Positions 10,185 to 18,895 of a stretch of 64,000 nt of DNA are shown here, piece by piece. Origin of the DNA: PALSA-612 sp963765295 (lineage in GTDB: Bacteria; Actinomycetota; Thermoleophilia; Gaiellales; Gaiellaceae); assembly GCA_963765295.1 (NCBI GenBank), contig CAVXVO010000008.1, forward strand, positions 62,001 to 126,000, given 5' to 3'. The stretch's first letter is position 1. Each line of letters starts with the position of its first letter. Made by a program: the position numbers and the translations under genes. The notes beneath the pieces were generated by a model, which saw only the letters and a list, made by a program, of their open reading frames with translations, was not told where the DNA came from and did no database searches.

Positions 10185-10191
10185 GCGCGCC

Positions 10192-10503
10192 ATGCGCTGC
10201 CGCAGCTGCCAGCCACTACCCGAGGAGGTCCGCCGCGGGGCCGACCTCCTCGGCCGCCGCTACGCACTCGCGATCGTCTACGCCTCCCACTCCGGCGCCA
10301 CACGCTTCAACGAGTTCAAACAGGTACTCGGCCCCGTCCCACCAACAACGCTCTCCGCCCGCCTCGACGAACTCGAGGAGGCAGGCGTCCTCGAACGTCG
10401 CGTCATCGACTCACGCCCACCCCGAACCGAATACACCCTCACCGCAAAGGGCCGCCAGCTCTCCGCCTTGCTGGACGCGCTCGCAGCACTCGGGCGACGC
10501 TGA
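10192..10503 (+). CDS. HxlR-family winged-helix transcriptional regulator
   Basis: This 103-residue protein shows the HxlR pattern: DLLGRRYALAIVYA (first helices), TRFNEFKQVLGPVPPTTLSA (recognition helix region), RLDELEEAGVLERR and a wing with RTEYTLTAKGRQL. An N-terminal CRSC pair could act as a redox or metal sensor, as in some HxlR proteins. It begins 7 bp after lon and is likely co-transcribed. It could control lon itself or the iolB/SDR pair downstream; neither is shown by the sequence. Confidence 0.88.
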   Translation: MRCRSCQPLPEEVRRGADLLGRRYALAIVYASHSGATRFNEFKQVLGPVPPTTLSARLDELEEAGVLERRVIDSRPPRTEYTLTAKGRQLSALLDALAALGRR

Positions 10504-10664
10504 TGCTCGAACTTCAGCGGATGACGCTCGGTCTTCGCGAACTGACCTCGGATGGTCAGTTCCAGTGAACGGCTTCGGGGCTGCTCGGGCGGGCCTCGGC
10601 GATGCTCGTCGGAGCAGGGTCGGGCAGAACACGAGCACTTCGCGGATGGGCATAGAGTCGTAGC

Positions 10665-11429
10665 GTGCTGGTCACGAACCTGGTGTCGGCAGGCATCGAG
10701 ACACGTCTGATCGATTTACGTCTGGTGCGTCTGGAGCCTGGCGAGCAAGCAGTCTTCGATGACCCCGGAGAGGTGTGTGCCGTCGTGCTCGCCGGGATTG
10801 TCGACGCATCGGTCTCCGGGACCTCGTTGGGATCGATCGGTGGCCGGGCCGATGTCTTCGATGGGACGGGTGATGCCGTCTACGTGCCGCCCCGGCAAGC
10901 GTTGACCTTGGCGGCTGCCTCAGCGGCGCTGATTGCCGTGGCGGCGGCACCGCTGGAGGGCCGAGCGCCTGGGGTGGCAAGGCTGATTCGGTCTGGCGAG
11001 CAGCGAGTCGCCGAAGCCGGTGCGGGGAACTGGTCTCGAACGATCAGGACCGTGCTCGGACCGAACGACGACGCAGGCCGGCTGATCGTCGGCGAGACGA
11101 TCAACCCCTACGGGAACTGGTCGTCGTACCCGCCGCACAAACACGACCGACAGGCGCCGCCGGAAGAGGTCGCGCTCGAGGAGGTCTACTTCTACCGCCT
11201 CAGGCCGCCGGGAGGCTTCGCCGTGCAGATCGTCTATGACGACGGAGAAGAGACGGCGCGCATCGTTCGCGACGGCGACGTCATCGCGATTCCGTCGGGG
11301 TACCACCCGGTGGTCGCCGCCCCCGGCTACGAGCTGTACTACCTCTGGGTGATGGCCGGCGACGGCCGCCAACTCGCGCCCTACTTCGACCCCCAACACG
11401 CCTGGGTGCAAGACCAGACCGGTGACTGA
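10665..11429 (+). CDS. iolB: IolB-like 5-deoxy-glucuronate isomerase (KduI/IolB bicupin)
   Basis: This 254-residue protein matches IolB, which converts 5-deoxy-D-glucuronate to 5-dehydro-2-deoxy-D-gluconate in myo-inositol breakdown. Diagnostic segments are ETINPYGNWSSYPPHKHD (metal-binding histidines), LEEVYFYRL, IPSGYHPVVAAPGYELYYLW and the final VMAGDGR. The start is a GTG at 10665. The gene overlaps the next one (SDR) by eight bases, so the two are coupled. No other iol genes lie in the window, so the pair may serve another uronate-like substrate. Confidence 0.85.
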   Translation: MLVTNLVSAGIETRLIDLRLVRLEPGEQAVFDDPGEVCAVVLAGIVDASVSGTSLGSIGGRADVFDGTGDAVYVPPRQALTLAAASAALIAVAAAPLEGRAPGVARLIRSGEQRVAEAGAGNWSRTIRTVLGPNDDAGRLIVGETINPYGNWSSYPPHKHDRQAPPEEVALEEVYFYRLRPPGGFAVQIVYDDGEETARIVRDGDVIAIPSGYHPVVAAPGYELYYLWVMAGDGRQLAPYFDPQHAWVQDQTGD

Positions 11430-12249
11430 CCTGTTCGCGCTCGACGGCCGTGTCGCGATCGTCACTGGCGGCACAGGCGCGCTCGGCTCGACAATGGCGG
11501 GCGCGCTCGCCGAGGCCGGTGCCGCAGTCGGCATCCTCGCCCGCGACAAGAAGCGTGTCGAAACCACGGTCGCGGACATCGCCACCGCCGGGGGAACAGC
11601 GTTCCCGCTGCCGGCGGACGTTCTCGACCGCCGGCAGCTCGAGCGAGCCCGAGATCTCACCGTCTCCAGGTACGGCCACCTCGACGTGCTCGTGAATGCG
11701 GCAGGCGGCAACCTCCCGCAAGCGACCGTCGACCCGGACGGAACCTTCTTCGATCTGCCAGACGACGCGCTCGATGCCGTCCTCAAACTGAACGTCTCAG
11801 GCACGCTGCGCGCCTGCCAGGTCTTCGGCCCAGCCCTCGCTCCCCGAACTGCGGAAGACACTGGTCGGAGCATCGTGAACGTCTCCTCGATGGCGGCGGG
11901 GCGAGCGCTCAGCCGCGTCGCCGGCTACGGCGCCGCCAAGGCGGCTGTCGAGAACTTCACCCGCTGGCTCGCCGTCGACTGCGCACGACGCTACGGCGAC
12001 CGGCTACGAGTGAACGCGATCGCGCCTGGCTTTCTCGTCAGCGCCCAGAACCGAGCCCTCATCCTCCAGCCGGACGGACAGCCGACCGAACGTGGCCGCG
12101 CAGTCATCGATCACACACCAGCCGGCCGCCTCGGAGAGCCCTCCGACCTGGTGAGCACCCTGCTCTGGCTCTGCAGCCCAGCCTCCCGCTACGTCACCGG
12201 CGTCGTCGTCCCAGTCGACGGCGGCTTTAGCGCCTGGAGCGGCATCTGA
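11422..12249 (+). CDS. SDR-family oxidoreductase (fructuronate reductase-like)
   Basis: This 275-residue short-chain dehydrogenase has the NAD(P)-binding GGTGALGS motif near residue 16, VNAAGG, the catalytic Ser in VNVSSMAA, YGAAK (Tyr and Lys) and a C-terminal VPVDGGFSAWSG. The long insert around GNLPQATVDPDGTFFDL is typical of SDRs annotated as D-mannonate/fructuronate oxidoreductases, so a keto-sugar-acid reductase acting with the adjacent IolB-like isomerase is plausible. The GTG start lies inside the iolB 3' end. Specificity is inferred. Confidence 0.85.
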   Translation: MTDLFALDGRVAIVTGGTGALGSTMAGALAEAGAAVGILARDKKRVETTVADIATAGGTAFPLPADVLDRRQLERARDLTVSRYGHLDVLVNAAGGNLPQATVDPDGTFFDLPDDALDAVLKLNVSGTLRACQVFGPALAPRTAEDTGRSIVNVSSMAAGRALSRVAGYGAAKAAVENFTRWLAVDCARRYGDRLRVNAIAPGFLVSAQNRALILQPDGQPTERGRAVIDHTPAGRLGEPSDLVSTLLWLCSPASRYVTGVVVPVDGGFSAWSGI

Positions 12250-12381
12250 ACCCGCGCACCCATCACGACCGCGACTACACTGCCAAACATCAATGTAGAG
12301 GCGACTCTCAACGCGCTCGACTCGCGCTGGCGCGAATTTGGCCCTTTGGGTCGTCCCCTGTGTCGAGGTCGAGCGCCCGGC

Positions 12382-12507
12382 TCAGGTCTCGAGGGTCACG
12401 AGGGCTGCAGTGGTGATGGCGTCGGGATCGACGTTGCACTCCGAGTAGACGGACTGCTGGCTGCCGCTGAGCGGCGAGCGGCCCGGTCTCGCCGGCCACC
12501 GAGCCAT
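12382..12507 (-). CDS. 41-residue small ORF directly after the cytochrome b gene
   Basis: The cytochrome b stop codon is followed at once by an ATG (TGAATG), opening a 41-residue frame. Its second half (QSVYSECNVDPDAITTAALV) looks protein-like rather than random, resembling the end of some larger protein that I cannot name. It may be a short coupled gene or the tail of a lost gene. The rest of the gap, 12250-12381, shows nothing convincing. Confidence 0.3.
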   Translation of the reverse strand: MARWPARPGRSPLSGSQQSVYSECNVDPDAITTAALVTLET

Positions 12508-13137
12508 TCAATGCTTGGCGCGGTCGGCCCATTTCGCGTGGTGGGCTCGGGCCCAGTCTTCGCGCACGGTGCCGAACGTGATGCCGCGGAGAGCGTGGCG
12601 GGTGGTTGGGTGGATGAGCGAGAGGTAGAGGTGCCCGGCGACGATCACGAGCGAGACGTACATGAGCGTGTCGTGGAGGAACACCGTCCCGCCGAGCCGG
12701 AACCTGGTGTCGCGTTCGCCGTACCAGAGCAACAGCCCGGAGATGAAGAAGAGTGTGGCGAAGGCGGCGGTGAGGATGGCGTTGATCTTCTGGCCGGCGT
12801 TGAAGCGCCCTTGCGGCGCATGGGTGTCGCCGGTCAGGAAGCAGCGGTCGTCGCGGTCGAAGAGATCGATTTCGCGGATCGTCTCCGCGACTGCCCTGCG
12901 GTTGCCGAGCAGGGAAATGAGGAGGATCGCACCGGCCCAGGAGACGCCTGTCCAGAAGTGGATGTCCTTGATCAGCGGACGCCGTGCGACAGCGGTCGAG
13001 AGGGAGGGCAGATAGAGGACGAGGCCGGATCCGAGCAGGACGAAGAACGCAGTCGCGTGCACCCAGTGGAGCAGTCTTTCGGTAAGCGTGAACCGCTTGA
13101 CGTAGCGCGGGCGGGCCGCGATTGCCGCGCTAGCCAT
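12508..13137 (-). CDS. Cytochrome b/b6-domain membrane protein (formate-dehydrogenase-gamma-like)
   Basis: This 209-residue protein has four hydrophobic helices and appropriately placed histidines for two b hemes (ERLLHWVHATAFFVLLGSGL, IKDIHFWTGVSWAG, FLHDTLMYVSLVIVAGHLYL). It resembles prokaryotic cytochrome b561/formate dehydrogenase gamma subunits. The ATG overlaps the 3' end of the molybdoenzyme gene by eight bases, so the two very likely form a redox pair in which this protein exchanges electrons between the quinone pool and the molybdoenzyme. Confidence 0.87.
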   Translation of the reverse strand: MASAAIAARPRYVKRFTLTERLLHWVHATAFFVLLGSGLVLYLPSLSTAVARRPLIKDIHFWTGVSWAGAILLISLLGNRRAVAETIREIDLFDRDDRCFLTGDTHAPQGRFNAGQKINAILTAAFATLFFISGLLLWYGERDTRFRLGGTVFLHDTLMYVSLVIVAGHLYLSLIHPTTRHALRGITFGTVREDWARAHHAKWADRAKH

Positions 13138-13853
13138 AACCGTTCGAGCGTCCGACCCAGGCGTCGTTGTCGTAGCCGCGCTGTTCCCAGTAGCCCGAGC
13201 CGGGCCGGGCGACGAGCTCGATCCGGTCGACCCATTTGACGTTCTTGTAGCCGTACATCTCGGGGATGACGACCCGGACGGGGGCGCCGTGCTCCTGCGG
13301 CAAGGGCTTGCCGTCCATCTCGTAGGCGAGCATCACGTCGCGGAGCTTCACCTGGCGCAGGTCGAGGTAGTCGTCGTAGGGGTTCTCGGCGGAGATGAAG
13401 TGGAGCGCGCCTGCGTGTGGCAGCGGCCGGGCCTGGGCGAGGAGGTCGTGGAAGCGGACGCCACCCCAGTGGACGTTGTCGACGACCCAGCCGGTGACGC
13501 AGTGGAAGGTCGACACCTGCGTGGCTTTCGGGAGTGAGAGGAGCTGACGGTGGGTGAGCTCGACCGGGTGCCGGACGAGCCCGTCGATGCGGAGCCGCCA
13601 GCTGGCGGGGTCGAAGGTCGGCATCGAGTCGGCGACCGTGTAGATGCGCCAGCCGCTGGAGGGAATCAGACGGGTGAGGCCCGTCGCGTCCGAGAGCGGG
13701 TTCGTCACCTGGCTGGTCGACACGCGAGATTGCCTTGCCGTAGAAGAGTGTGGCGACGCCGGCACCGACGACGCCGATGAACCCGGCCCGGCCGAGTCGC
13801 CGCGCGCCGACGTTCTCGCGCGGCGACTCTGATGGCTGTTGGCGATCGGGCAT
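13130..13853 (-). CDS. YedY/MsrP-like molybdopterin oxidoreductase, N-terminus in another frame
   Basis: The C-terminal frame (to about 13730) is a clear sulfite-oxidase-fold domain: GWRIYTVADSMPTFDPASWR, the molybdenum-ligand cysteine in VSTFHCVTGW, HFISAENPYDDY, EHGAPVRVVIPEMYGYKNVKW and YWEQRGYDNDAW. The expected N-terminal membrane or Tat-like anchor (MPDRQQ, then RRLGRAGFIGVVGAGVATLF) starts at the ATG 13851-13853 but lies in a different frame; skipping one base near 13715-13735 joins them. Without the anchor the enzyme would be cytoplasmic, which does not fit its membrane cytochrome partner. Either a base error or a recent mutation explains this. It overlaps the cytochrome b gene. Confidence 0.8.
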
Positions 13854-13864
13854 GGGTGTCGCCC

Positions 13865-14275
13865 CTACATGTGGGCCATGCCGGCGAACAGCTTGCCGCG
13901 CAGGTCGCCCGGGTGGCCCTTGGTGTCGACGAAGACCCAGTAGGAGCCGGGCTTTGTCTCGAGGTGTTCGAGCGTCATGGCCGACGCCTTCGTGCAGCCC
14001 TTCTTCGCGTACGTCTTGCCGAGCGATACGAGCATGACACCCTTCTGCCCGGCATGGATCGACGCGCCGGTGATCCCTTTGGTCGTCAGGTCGAACGTCC
14101 AGCAGATCTGTCCCGACTTCGACTTCACCTGCAGGTTGACGATGCCGTGCTCGCCCATCCCGGCGAGCCGAGCCCCCAGCACCGGGTGCATGGTGGCCGG
14201 AAGTGCCGACGCCGCAAAGGCAAGCGCGGCACCAACGGTCACAACCATCCCCAGAGCCACTCGTCTGAACTGCAT
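13865..14275 (-). CDS. Small secreted CHRD-like domain protein
   Basis: This 136-residue protein starts at ATG 14273-14275 behind a strong AGGAGG ribosome-binding site about six bases away. A signal peptide (QFRRVALGMVVTVGAALAFA, then ASALPA) is followed by one beta-rich domain with GKSGQICWTFDLTTKGI-like segments (here SKSGQICWTFDLTTKGITGA), KKGCTKAS and WVFVDTKGHPGDLRGKL, matching CHRD-type domains. Two cysteines may form a disulfide. It lies just upstream of the redox pair on the same strand and may be a periplasmic component of it. Confidence 0.8.
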   Translation of the reverse strand: MQFRRVALGMVVTVGAALAFAASALPATMHPVLGARLAGMGEHGIVNLQVKSKSGQICWTFDLTTKGITGASIHAGQKGVMLVSLGKTYAKKGCTKASAMTLEHLETKPGSYWVFVDTKGHPGDLRGKLFAGMAHM

Positions 14276-14418
14276 TGTCTTCCTCCTGGTCGACTGGCAG
14301 CGACCGTAGACACGGAGGGCCGCGGGCACCATTACGAAACGCTGAATCCCGACGCAGCCGAGGCAGTTCGTAAGCAAGCTTTAAGGACTTGAGCGGTGTG
14401 CCCCCGCACAATGAGGTG

Positions 14419-15096
14419 ATGGGAACCGTGCTCGTCGTCGACGACGAGCCGATCGTTCGCGACGTCGTCGTCCGCTACCTGGAGCAGGAGGGCTACCGGA
14501 CCTTGCAGGCGGGCGACGGCGAGACGGCCCGCAGCATGCTCGAGCAGGAGACCCCGAGCCTTGTGGTGCTCGATCTGATGCTGCCGGGAACGGACGGGAT
14601 CGAACTCTGCCGGTGGATTCGGGCGCACTCCGAGTTGCCGGTGATCATGGTCACCGCACTCGGCGAGGAGAGCGACCGGCTGACCGGACTCGAGGTCGGC
14701 GCCGACGACTACCTGACAAAGCCGTTTTCGCCGCGTGAGCTGGTCGCGCGGGTCAAGGCGGTCCTGCGCCGGGTCTCGCCAACGGACGGTAGGGCGGAGC
14801 GGATCGAGGTCGGCGACCTGGTGATCGACTCCGCGAGACGCGAAGCAAGAAGGCGGGCGCTGACGCTCAAGCTGACCACGATCGAGTTCGACCTCCTCTG
14901 GTTCCTTGCCGCCCACCCGAACCGCGTCTTCACCCGCCACGAGCTGATGGACAAGGTGTGGGGCTACACGTCGGCGCTCGACACCGGCACGGTCACCGTC
15001 CATATCCGGCGGCTACGCGCCAAGATCGAGGACGACCCCTCACGCCCTCGCCATCTCGAAACGGTGTGGGGCACCGGCTACAGGTTCACGCCGTGA
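14419..15096 (+). CDS. OmpR-family response regulator
   Basis: This is a 225-residue regulator. The receiver has VLVVDDEPIVRD, the phospho-acceptor Asp in LVVLDLMLPGTDG, and Lys in DDYLTKPFSP; the winged helix shows LTTIEFDLLWFLAAHPNRVF and HLETVWGTGYRF. ATG 14419 with GAGG upstream was chosen over an upstream TTG. It overlaps the downstream kinase gene (GTGA). It is divergent from the secreted CHRD/molybdoenzyme/cytochrome genes and could regulate them. Confidence 0.92.
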   Translation: MGTVLVVDDEPIVRDVVVRYLEQEGYRTLQAGDGETARSMLEQETPSLVVLDLMLPGTDGIELCRWIRAHSELPVIMVTALGEESDRLTGLEVGADDYLTKPFSPRELVARVKAVLRRVSPTDGRAERIEVGDLVIDSARREARRRALTLKLTTIEFDLLWFLAAHPNRVFTRHELMDKVWGYTSALDTGTVTVHIRRLRAKIEDDPSRPRHLETVWGTGYRFTP

Positions 15097-16182
15097 TCAC
15101 CGCCGCACTGGTCCTCGTCGCCGCCACGATCGCCGTCGGGATCGCTGCCGCATTCGGGCTGCGGCTGCTGCCGACCGTCCGGCTCCAGCTTGCCGGGCTC
15201 GCACTGCTCGCCGTCGTCCTGCCGCTCGGAGCCGTGCTCGCTTCCGGCTGGGTGATGTTCCACATGCACGACGACGCCAAGATCCTGGCCGTCACCTCCG
15301 CCGCCGCCCTCTCCGCCGTCGTCGGCGCGCTCCTGCTCGCCCGTTGGATCCTCGGCCCGCTCGAACGGCTCCGCGCGACCTCGGCGGAGCTGGCGGCAGG
15401 CGATCTCGCCGCCCGCGCACCCGAACGAGGCCCCCGCGAGCTCGCGCAAATGGGCGGGTCGTTCAACGCGATGGCGGAATCGATCGAGCGGCTGTTCGAA
15501 GCCAGGCGCGAGCTCGTCGCCTGGGCGAGCCACGACCTACGTACCCCGCTCGCCTCGATGCAGGCGATGCTGGAAGCGATCGACGACGGCCTCGCCGAAC
15601 CCGACGAATACCTGCCCGCCCTGCACGAGCAGGTTCGAGCGCTCTCGACGCTCGTCGACGACCTCTTCGAACTCGCGCGCATCGACGCCGGCATCCTCAC
15701 CCTCCAGCTTCGAGAAGCATCCCTCGACAACCTCGTCGAGTCCTGCGTCCGCGGCCTCGAGGCCGAAGCACGCGCGAAGGGCATCCGGCTGGAAACCCGA
15801 CTCCTTCAACCGCTTGCCACTCGTCCGCTGCGCGCCGGAAAAGGTCGAGCGCGTCCTCTACAACCTCCTCACGAACGCGCTCGGGCACACGCCATCCGAC
15901 GGATCGATCGCGGTCGTGGTCAGTTCCCGAGCGCCCGACGTGACCGTGGCGGTCGAGGACACGGGTGAGGGGCTCAGTACCGAAGCCGGCGAGCGCATGT
16001 TCGAGCGCTTCTGGCGAGGAGAGTCCTCCCGTACCACGCCGGGGTCGGGTCTCGGGCTCGCCATCGCACGCAGCCTCGTCGAAGCTCAAGGCGGCCGCAT
16101 CTGGGCCGAGAACCGCGTCGAGGGCGGCGCCCGCGTCGCCTTCACCCTGCCCACAGCCACCCCCTGGCCTCGAGGAGGATGA
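15093..16182 (+). pseudogene. Sensor histidine kinase split by an apparent frameshift
   Basis: The first part (GTG at 15093) has two transmembrane helices, a HAMP domain (RWILGPLERLRATSAELAAG) and HisKA with the phospho-acceptor His in AWASHDLRTPLASMQ. The reading frame changes at about 15793-15798, within GGAAACCC. The continuation to 16182 has the ATP-binding N-box (VERVLYNLLTNALGHTP), EDTGEGL and the GSGLGLAIARSLVEAQGG lid. Removing one base restores a normal kinase of about 362 residues. As written, the product would lack its ATPase domain. It pairs with the overlapping response regulator. Confidence 0.8.
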
Positions 16183-16417
16183 CCGCCCGGCTCGTGACAG
16201 CTGCGCTGCCCTAACTACTGGAATCCGTGCGGCTCTGATTGGCCGGTCGCGAGCTGGATAAAGAACGGCGTTCTCGGCCGGCCGGTCGAATACGGACGCG
16301 CATTTAAGAAACTGTTCATCTCAAAACTTGGTTCAAAAGAGGACGTCGGCGCCCCAGAACTCCTATCATCCTGCCGCTAGTTGGTCGAGCGGACGAGCCT
16401 AGACATGGAGATCAGGT

Positions 16418-16801
16418 ATGCCGAAAGTGTCGAAAGAGAGCGCTTCACAGGTTCAGCACGTCGAGGGGATCATCGACGACCGCTCCGAAGAACTCGGTGG
16501 TTACACGGCAGGTTTCAGCACGTTCCTGGGTGACATGGATCCGGCACCTTTGTTCACGGGGCTTCCCGACGATCGCTGCCAGTGCCCCCACTGGGGCTAC
16601 GTGCTCAAGGGCAAGATCACCTTCCGTTTCGCCGACCGCGAGGAGACGTACGAAGCCGGCGATGCCTACTACGCGCCGCCGGGTCACACGCCGGTGATGT
16701 TCGACGGCTGCGAGCTCGTCGAGTTCAGCCCGACCGAGGAACTGGGCAAGACGATGGACGTGATCATGCGGAACATGCAGGCCGCGGGCGAATCGGCATA
16801 G
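16418..16801 (+). CDS. Cupin-domain protein
   Basis: This 127-residue protein has a single cupin barrel: QCPHWGYVLKGKITFRFADR (motif 1 histidine and glycines), then EAGDAYYAPPGHTPVMFDGCELVEFS (motif 2). It is cytoplasmic. It starts at an ATG after an AT-richer, roughly 230-bp gap, and a methyltransferase gene begins eight bases after its stop, so the two are probably co-expressed. Whether it acts as an enzyme or small-molecule sensor cannot be told. Confidence 0.85.
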   Translation: MPKVSKESASQVQHVEGIIDDRSEELGGYTAGFSTFLGDMDPAPLFTGLPDDRCQCPHWGYVLKGKITFRFADREETYEAGDAYYAPPGHTPVMFDGCELVEFSPTEELGKTMDVIMRNMQAAGESA

Positions 16802-16809
16802 CTTCAGCC

Positions 16810-17700
16810 ATGGCCGCTACCAGCATCACTGCTGATGTGCTCGCCGAGAACCTGGAAGCGCAGGAGGCCTGGAACGGTGTTCTGTTCGAGCGGTTCGTCA
16901 GGTTCCGTCACCTGATCGTGGACGCGCTCGGGCAACACGGGAACGAGGCGTTCAAGATCTGCCCGGCTCCTGAGGGTGGCCGGGTGCTCGACATCGGCTG
17001 CGGGTTCGGCGATACCTCGCAGCAGCTCGCGGCTCTCGTCGGGCCAGCGGGTTCGGTGCTCGGCGTCGACATTGCGCCCCGGTTCGTCGAGGCGGCTCGG
17101 TCGGAGGCGGCGCTCGCAGGGATCGAGAATGTTCGCTTCGAGGTGCACGACGTGCAGGCGGCCCGGTTCGACGAGACGTTCGACTATGCGTTCTCGCGGT
17201 TCGGGACGATGTTCTTCGACAACCCGGTGCCGGCGCTGCGCAACGTTCGCGAGGCGATGGCGCCCGGCGGGCGGCTCTGCATCGTCGTCTGGCGGCGGAG
17301 GATCGACAACCCATGGGTGTACGAGGCCGAGAAGGCCGTCAAGCCGTTGCTCGACGAGCCCGAGGAGACCGACGAGCCGCGCTGTGGGCCAGGCCCGTTC
17401 TCGATGGCCGACGCCGACACCACATCTGGCCAACTGAAGAGCGCCGGCTTCGACGAGATCGCGTTGCGGCGGTTCGACAGCCCGCTCCGCTTCGGTCGCT
17501 CACTCGACGAGGCAGTCGAGATGAACATGGCGCTCGGGCCGGCCGCCGAGGCGATTCGGCTCGCCGGCGACCAGGCGGACCAGATGCGACCCCACCTCGA
17601 AAATCTGCTCCGACGCGCGCTGAAGCCGTTCGTCACAGCAGACGGCGTCGTCGCGCAGTCCTCCACGTGGATCGTCACCGCCCGGGCTCAGACGACCTAG
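16810..17700 (+). CDS. Class I SAM-dependent methyltransferase (UbiE/Coq5-like)
   Basis: This 296-residue protein has the SAM-binding motif I VLDIGCGFGDTSQQLA, an acidic motif II (VLGVDIAPRFVEAA), DVQAARFDETFDYAFSRFGT and the post-motif LRNVREAMAPGGRLCIVVWR. It belongs to the Methyltransf_11/UbiE group. The neighbouring cupin gene ends eight bases upstream. The methyl acceptor is not evident; no complete biosynthetic pathway lies nearby. Confidence 0.88.
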   Translation: MAATSITADVLAENLEAQEAWNGVLFERFVRFRHLIVDALGQHGNEAFKICPAPEGGRVLDIGCGFGDTSQQLAALVGPAGSVLGVDIAPRFVEAARSEAALAGIENVRFEVHDVQAARFDETFDYAFSRFGTMFFDNPVPALRNVREAMAPGGRLCIVVWRRRIDNPWVYEAEKAVKPLLDEPEETDEPRCGPGPFSMADADTTSGQLKSAGFDEIALRRFDSPLRFGRSLDEAVEMNMALGPAAEAIRLAGDQADQMRPHLENLLRRALKPFVTADGVVAQSSTWIVTARAQTT

Positions 17701-17942
17701 CGACCCGGTACGGAACTCGACCGACAAAGCCCGGACGCGCACAGCTCCCACCGGGTTAACGGACACGCCGTCCACTCACACTTTCGCTGGAGACCGGGGC
17801 GGACCACAGGGGACGGTTGAGCCGTTTGGATGCGCTCGGCCGGGCCGAAGCCCCGAGCCTCGCTGCTTGCTCCTTTGGCCGGGCGACGTCGAGCTCGAGT
17901 GAGCTTGTGCGCTAGTCGGGCCAGATCTCGCGTGCGACCTCG

Positions 17943-18086
17943 ACCAACCTGCTTGTCGCCCTTGGGAACGAAGCGAAGCGGCTCGAACGTGCCGGAGCGG
18001 GCGTCGTCGTACTCAAGGAAGAAGCGATCGACCCCGAGCCCGTCGAACAGGGCTTCGGCCACGAAGTCGTATCCGCCCGAATAGCA
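17943..18086 (-). pseudogene. Fragment of cobalamin-independent methionine synthase (MetE-like)
   Basis: On the minus strand one frame reads YSGGYDFVAEALFDGLGVDR and then FFLEYDDARSGTFEPLRFVP, followed by KGDKQV. This matches a conserved block of MetE-family and 5-methyltetrahydropteroyltriglutamate-homocysteine methyltransferase-like proteins. Similarity stops after about 48 residues on the 3' side, and no family sequence precedes it. It is therefore a piece of a lost gene. The remaining bases 17701-17942 show nothing. Confidence 0.6.
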
Positions 18087-18101
18087 ACTTGAATTCGCGT
18101 G

Positions 18102-18569
18102 CTAGCGGCGCGCGAGCCGGCGGCCGCTCTTGTTTTCGGGCGGGGTGTAGTTGAGTTCGTAGTGGTGGTAGAGAGCGGACTCGTCGGACTGGGAGAGCTC
18201 GCCGCCCTGTAGCGCGATGTTGGGCGCAGCTTTGACCTGGTGTGCGGTCACCGGTATCTGGAGATTGTCGGGGCCGATTGTGATCCCGGTCAATGGGACG
18301 AACGTGAGGTGGCGTCTCAGAAAGCCTTCTTTCACGGTCCCGAACTGCGGCTCATCAGTCTCGATGTCGAAGTAGACCTCCTCGAGCTTTCCGATCCGCT
18401 CACCGTTGCTGTCGACCAGCTCTCGGCCGCGCCACTCGCCGATGTCGTAAAGAGCGACTTCCGCGTCGCTCGCAGCCACCACTGCGTCGCTCGGCGCCAC
18501 AACGTCGCTCGGCGGCGGCGTGATTGTCTGTTCTTCGGTCTCGATCATGTCGGGAGTGTCAGTCTTCAT
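18102..18569 (-). CDS. PRC-barrel domain protein
   Basis: This 155-residue protein has an acidic, Pro/Ser-rich N-terminal tail (ITPPPSDVVAPSDAVVAASD) followed by a PRC-barrel: GRELVDSNGERIGKLEEVYF, then DEPQFGTVKEGFLRRHLTFV and PLTGITIGPDNLQIPV. The ATG at 18567-18569 has AAGGAA and GGAG stretches upstream and was preferred to an in-frame start further up. PRC-barrel proteins of this kind are often stress-related in actinobacteria. The C-terminal tail is basic (KSGRRLARR). Confidence 0.83.
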   Translation of the reverse strand: MKTDTPDMIETEEQTITPPPSDVVAPSDAVVAASDAEVALYDIGEWRGRELVDSNGERIGKLEEVYFDIETDEPQFGTVKEGFLRRHLTFVPLTGITIGPDNLQIPVTAHQVKAAPNIALQGGELSQSDESALYHHYELNYTPPENKSGRRLARR

Positions 18570-18622
18570 TGCGGCTCCATTCCTTACGGTTGCGAGTGAG
18601 ATCCGAGGCGGTTCTTGCTTGA

Positions 18623-18895
18623 TCACAGACCGGTCGCGATCGGCCCCCGCCTGGCGAGTGTGTACGAGTGTTCGCCTAGCCAGAGCTCGGCGGAGGCGAC
18701 AGCAGCCCCGTCAAGCCACCGCTCGACCGCATCCAGGACGCGCAGGATCGTTCGGTCCGATCCTCGCTCGATGTCCAGATCGACCTCATGCCGATCATCC
18801 GCGAGCGTGACCCGATCACCGCCGAAGACGCTCGCGAGACGTAGCGCCAGCGCGCTCGCACTCCCACGGTCGGGAACCATGATCCGCATCTCCAT
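18623..18895 (-). CDS. 90-residue protein of unknown function
   Basis: The product begins MEMRIMVPDRGSASALALRL, continues with ASVFGGDRVTLADDRHEVDL and ends GPIATGL. The alternation suggests a small alpha/beta fold. The start at 18893-18895 is chosen because an AGGGGG stretch lies six bases before it; an ATG two codons later is also possible. It sits on the same strand, 53 bp upstream of the PRC-barrel gene, and is likely in its operon. I recognise no family. Confidence 0.6.
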   Translation of the reverse strand: MEMRIMVPDRGSASALALRLASVFGGDRVTLADDRHEVDLDIERGSDRTILRVLDAVERWLDGAAVASAELWLGEHSYTLARRGPIATGL

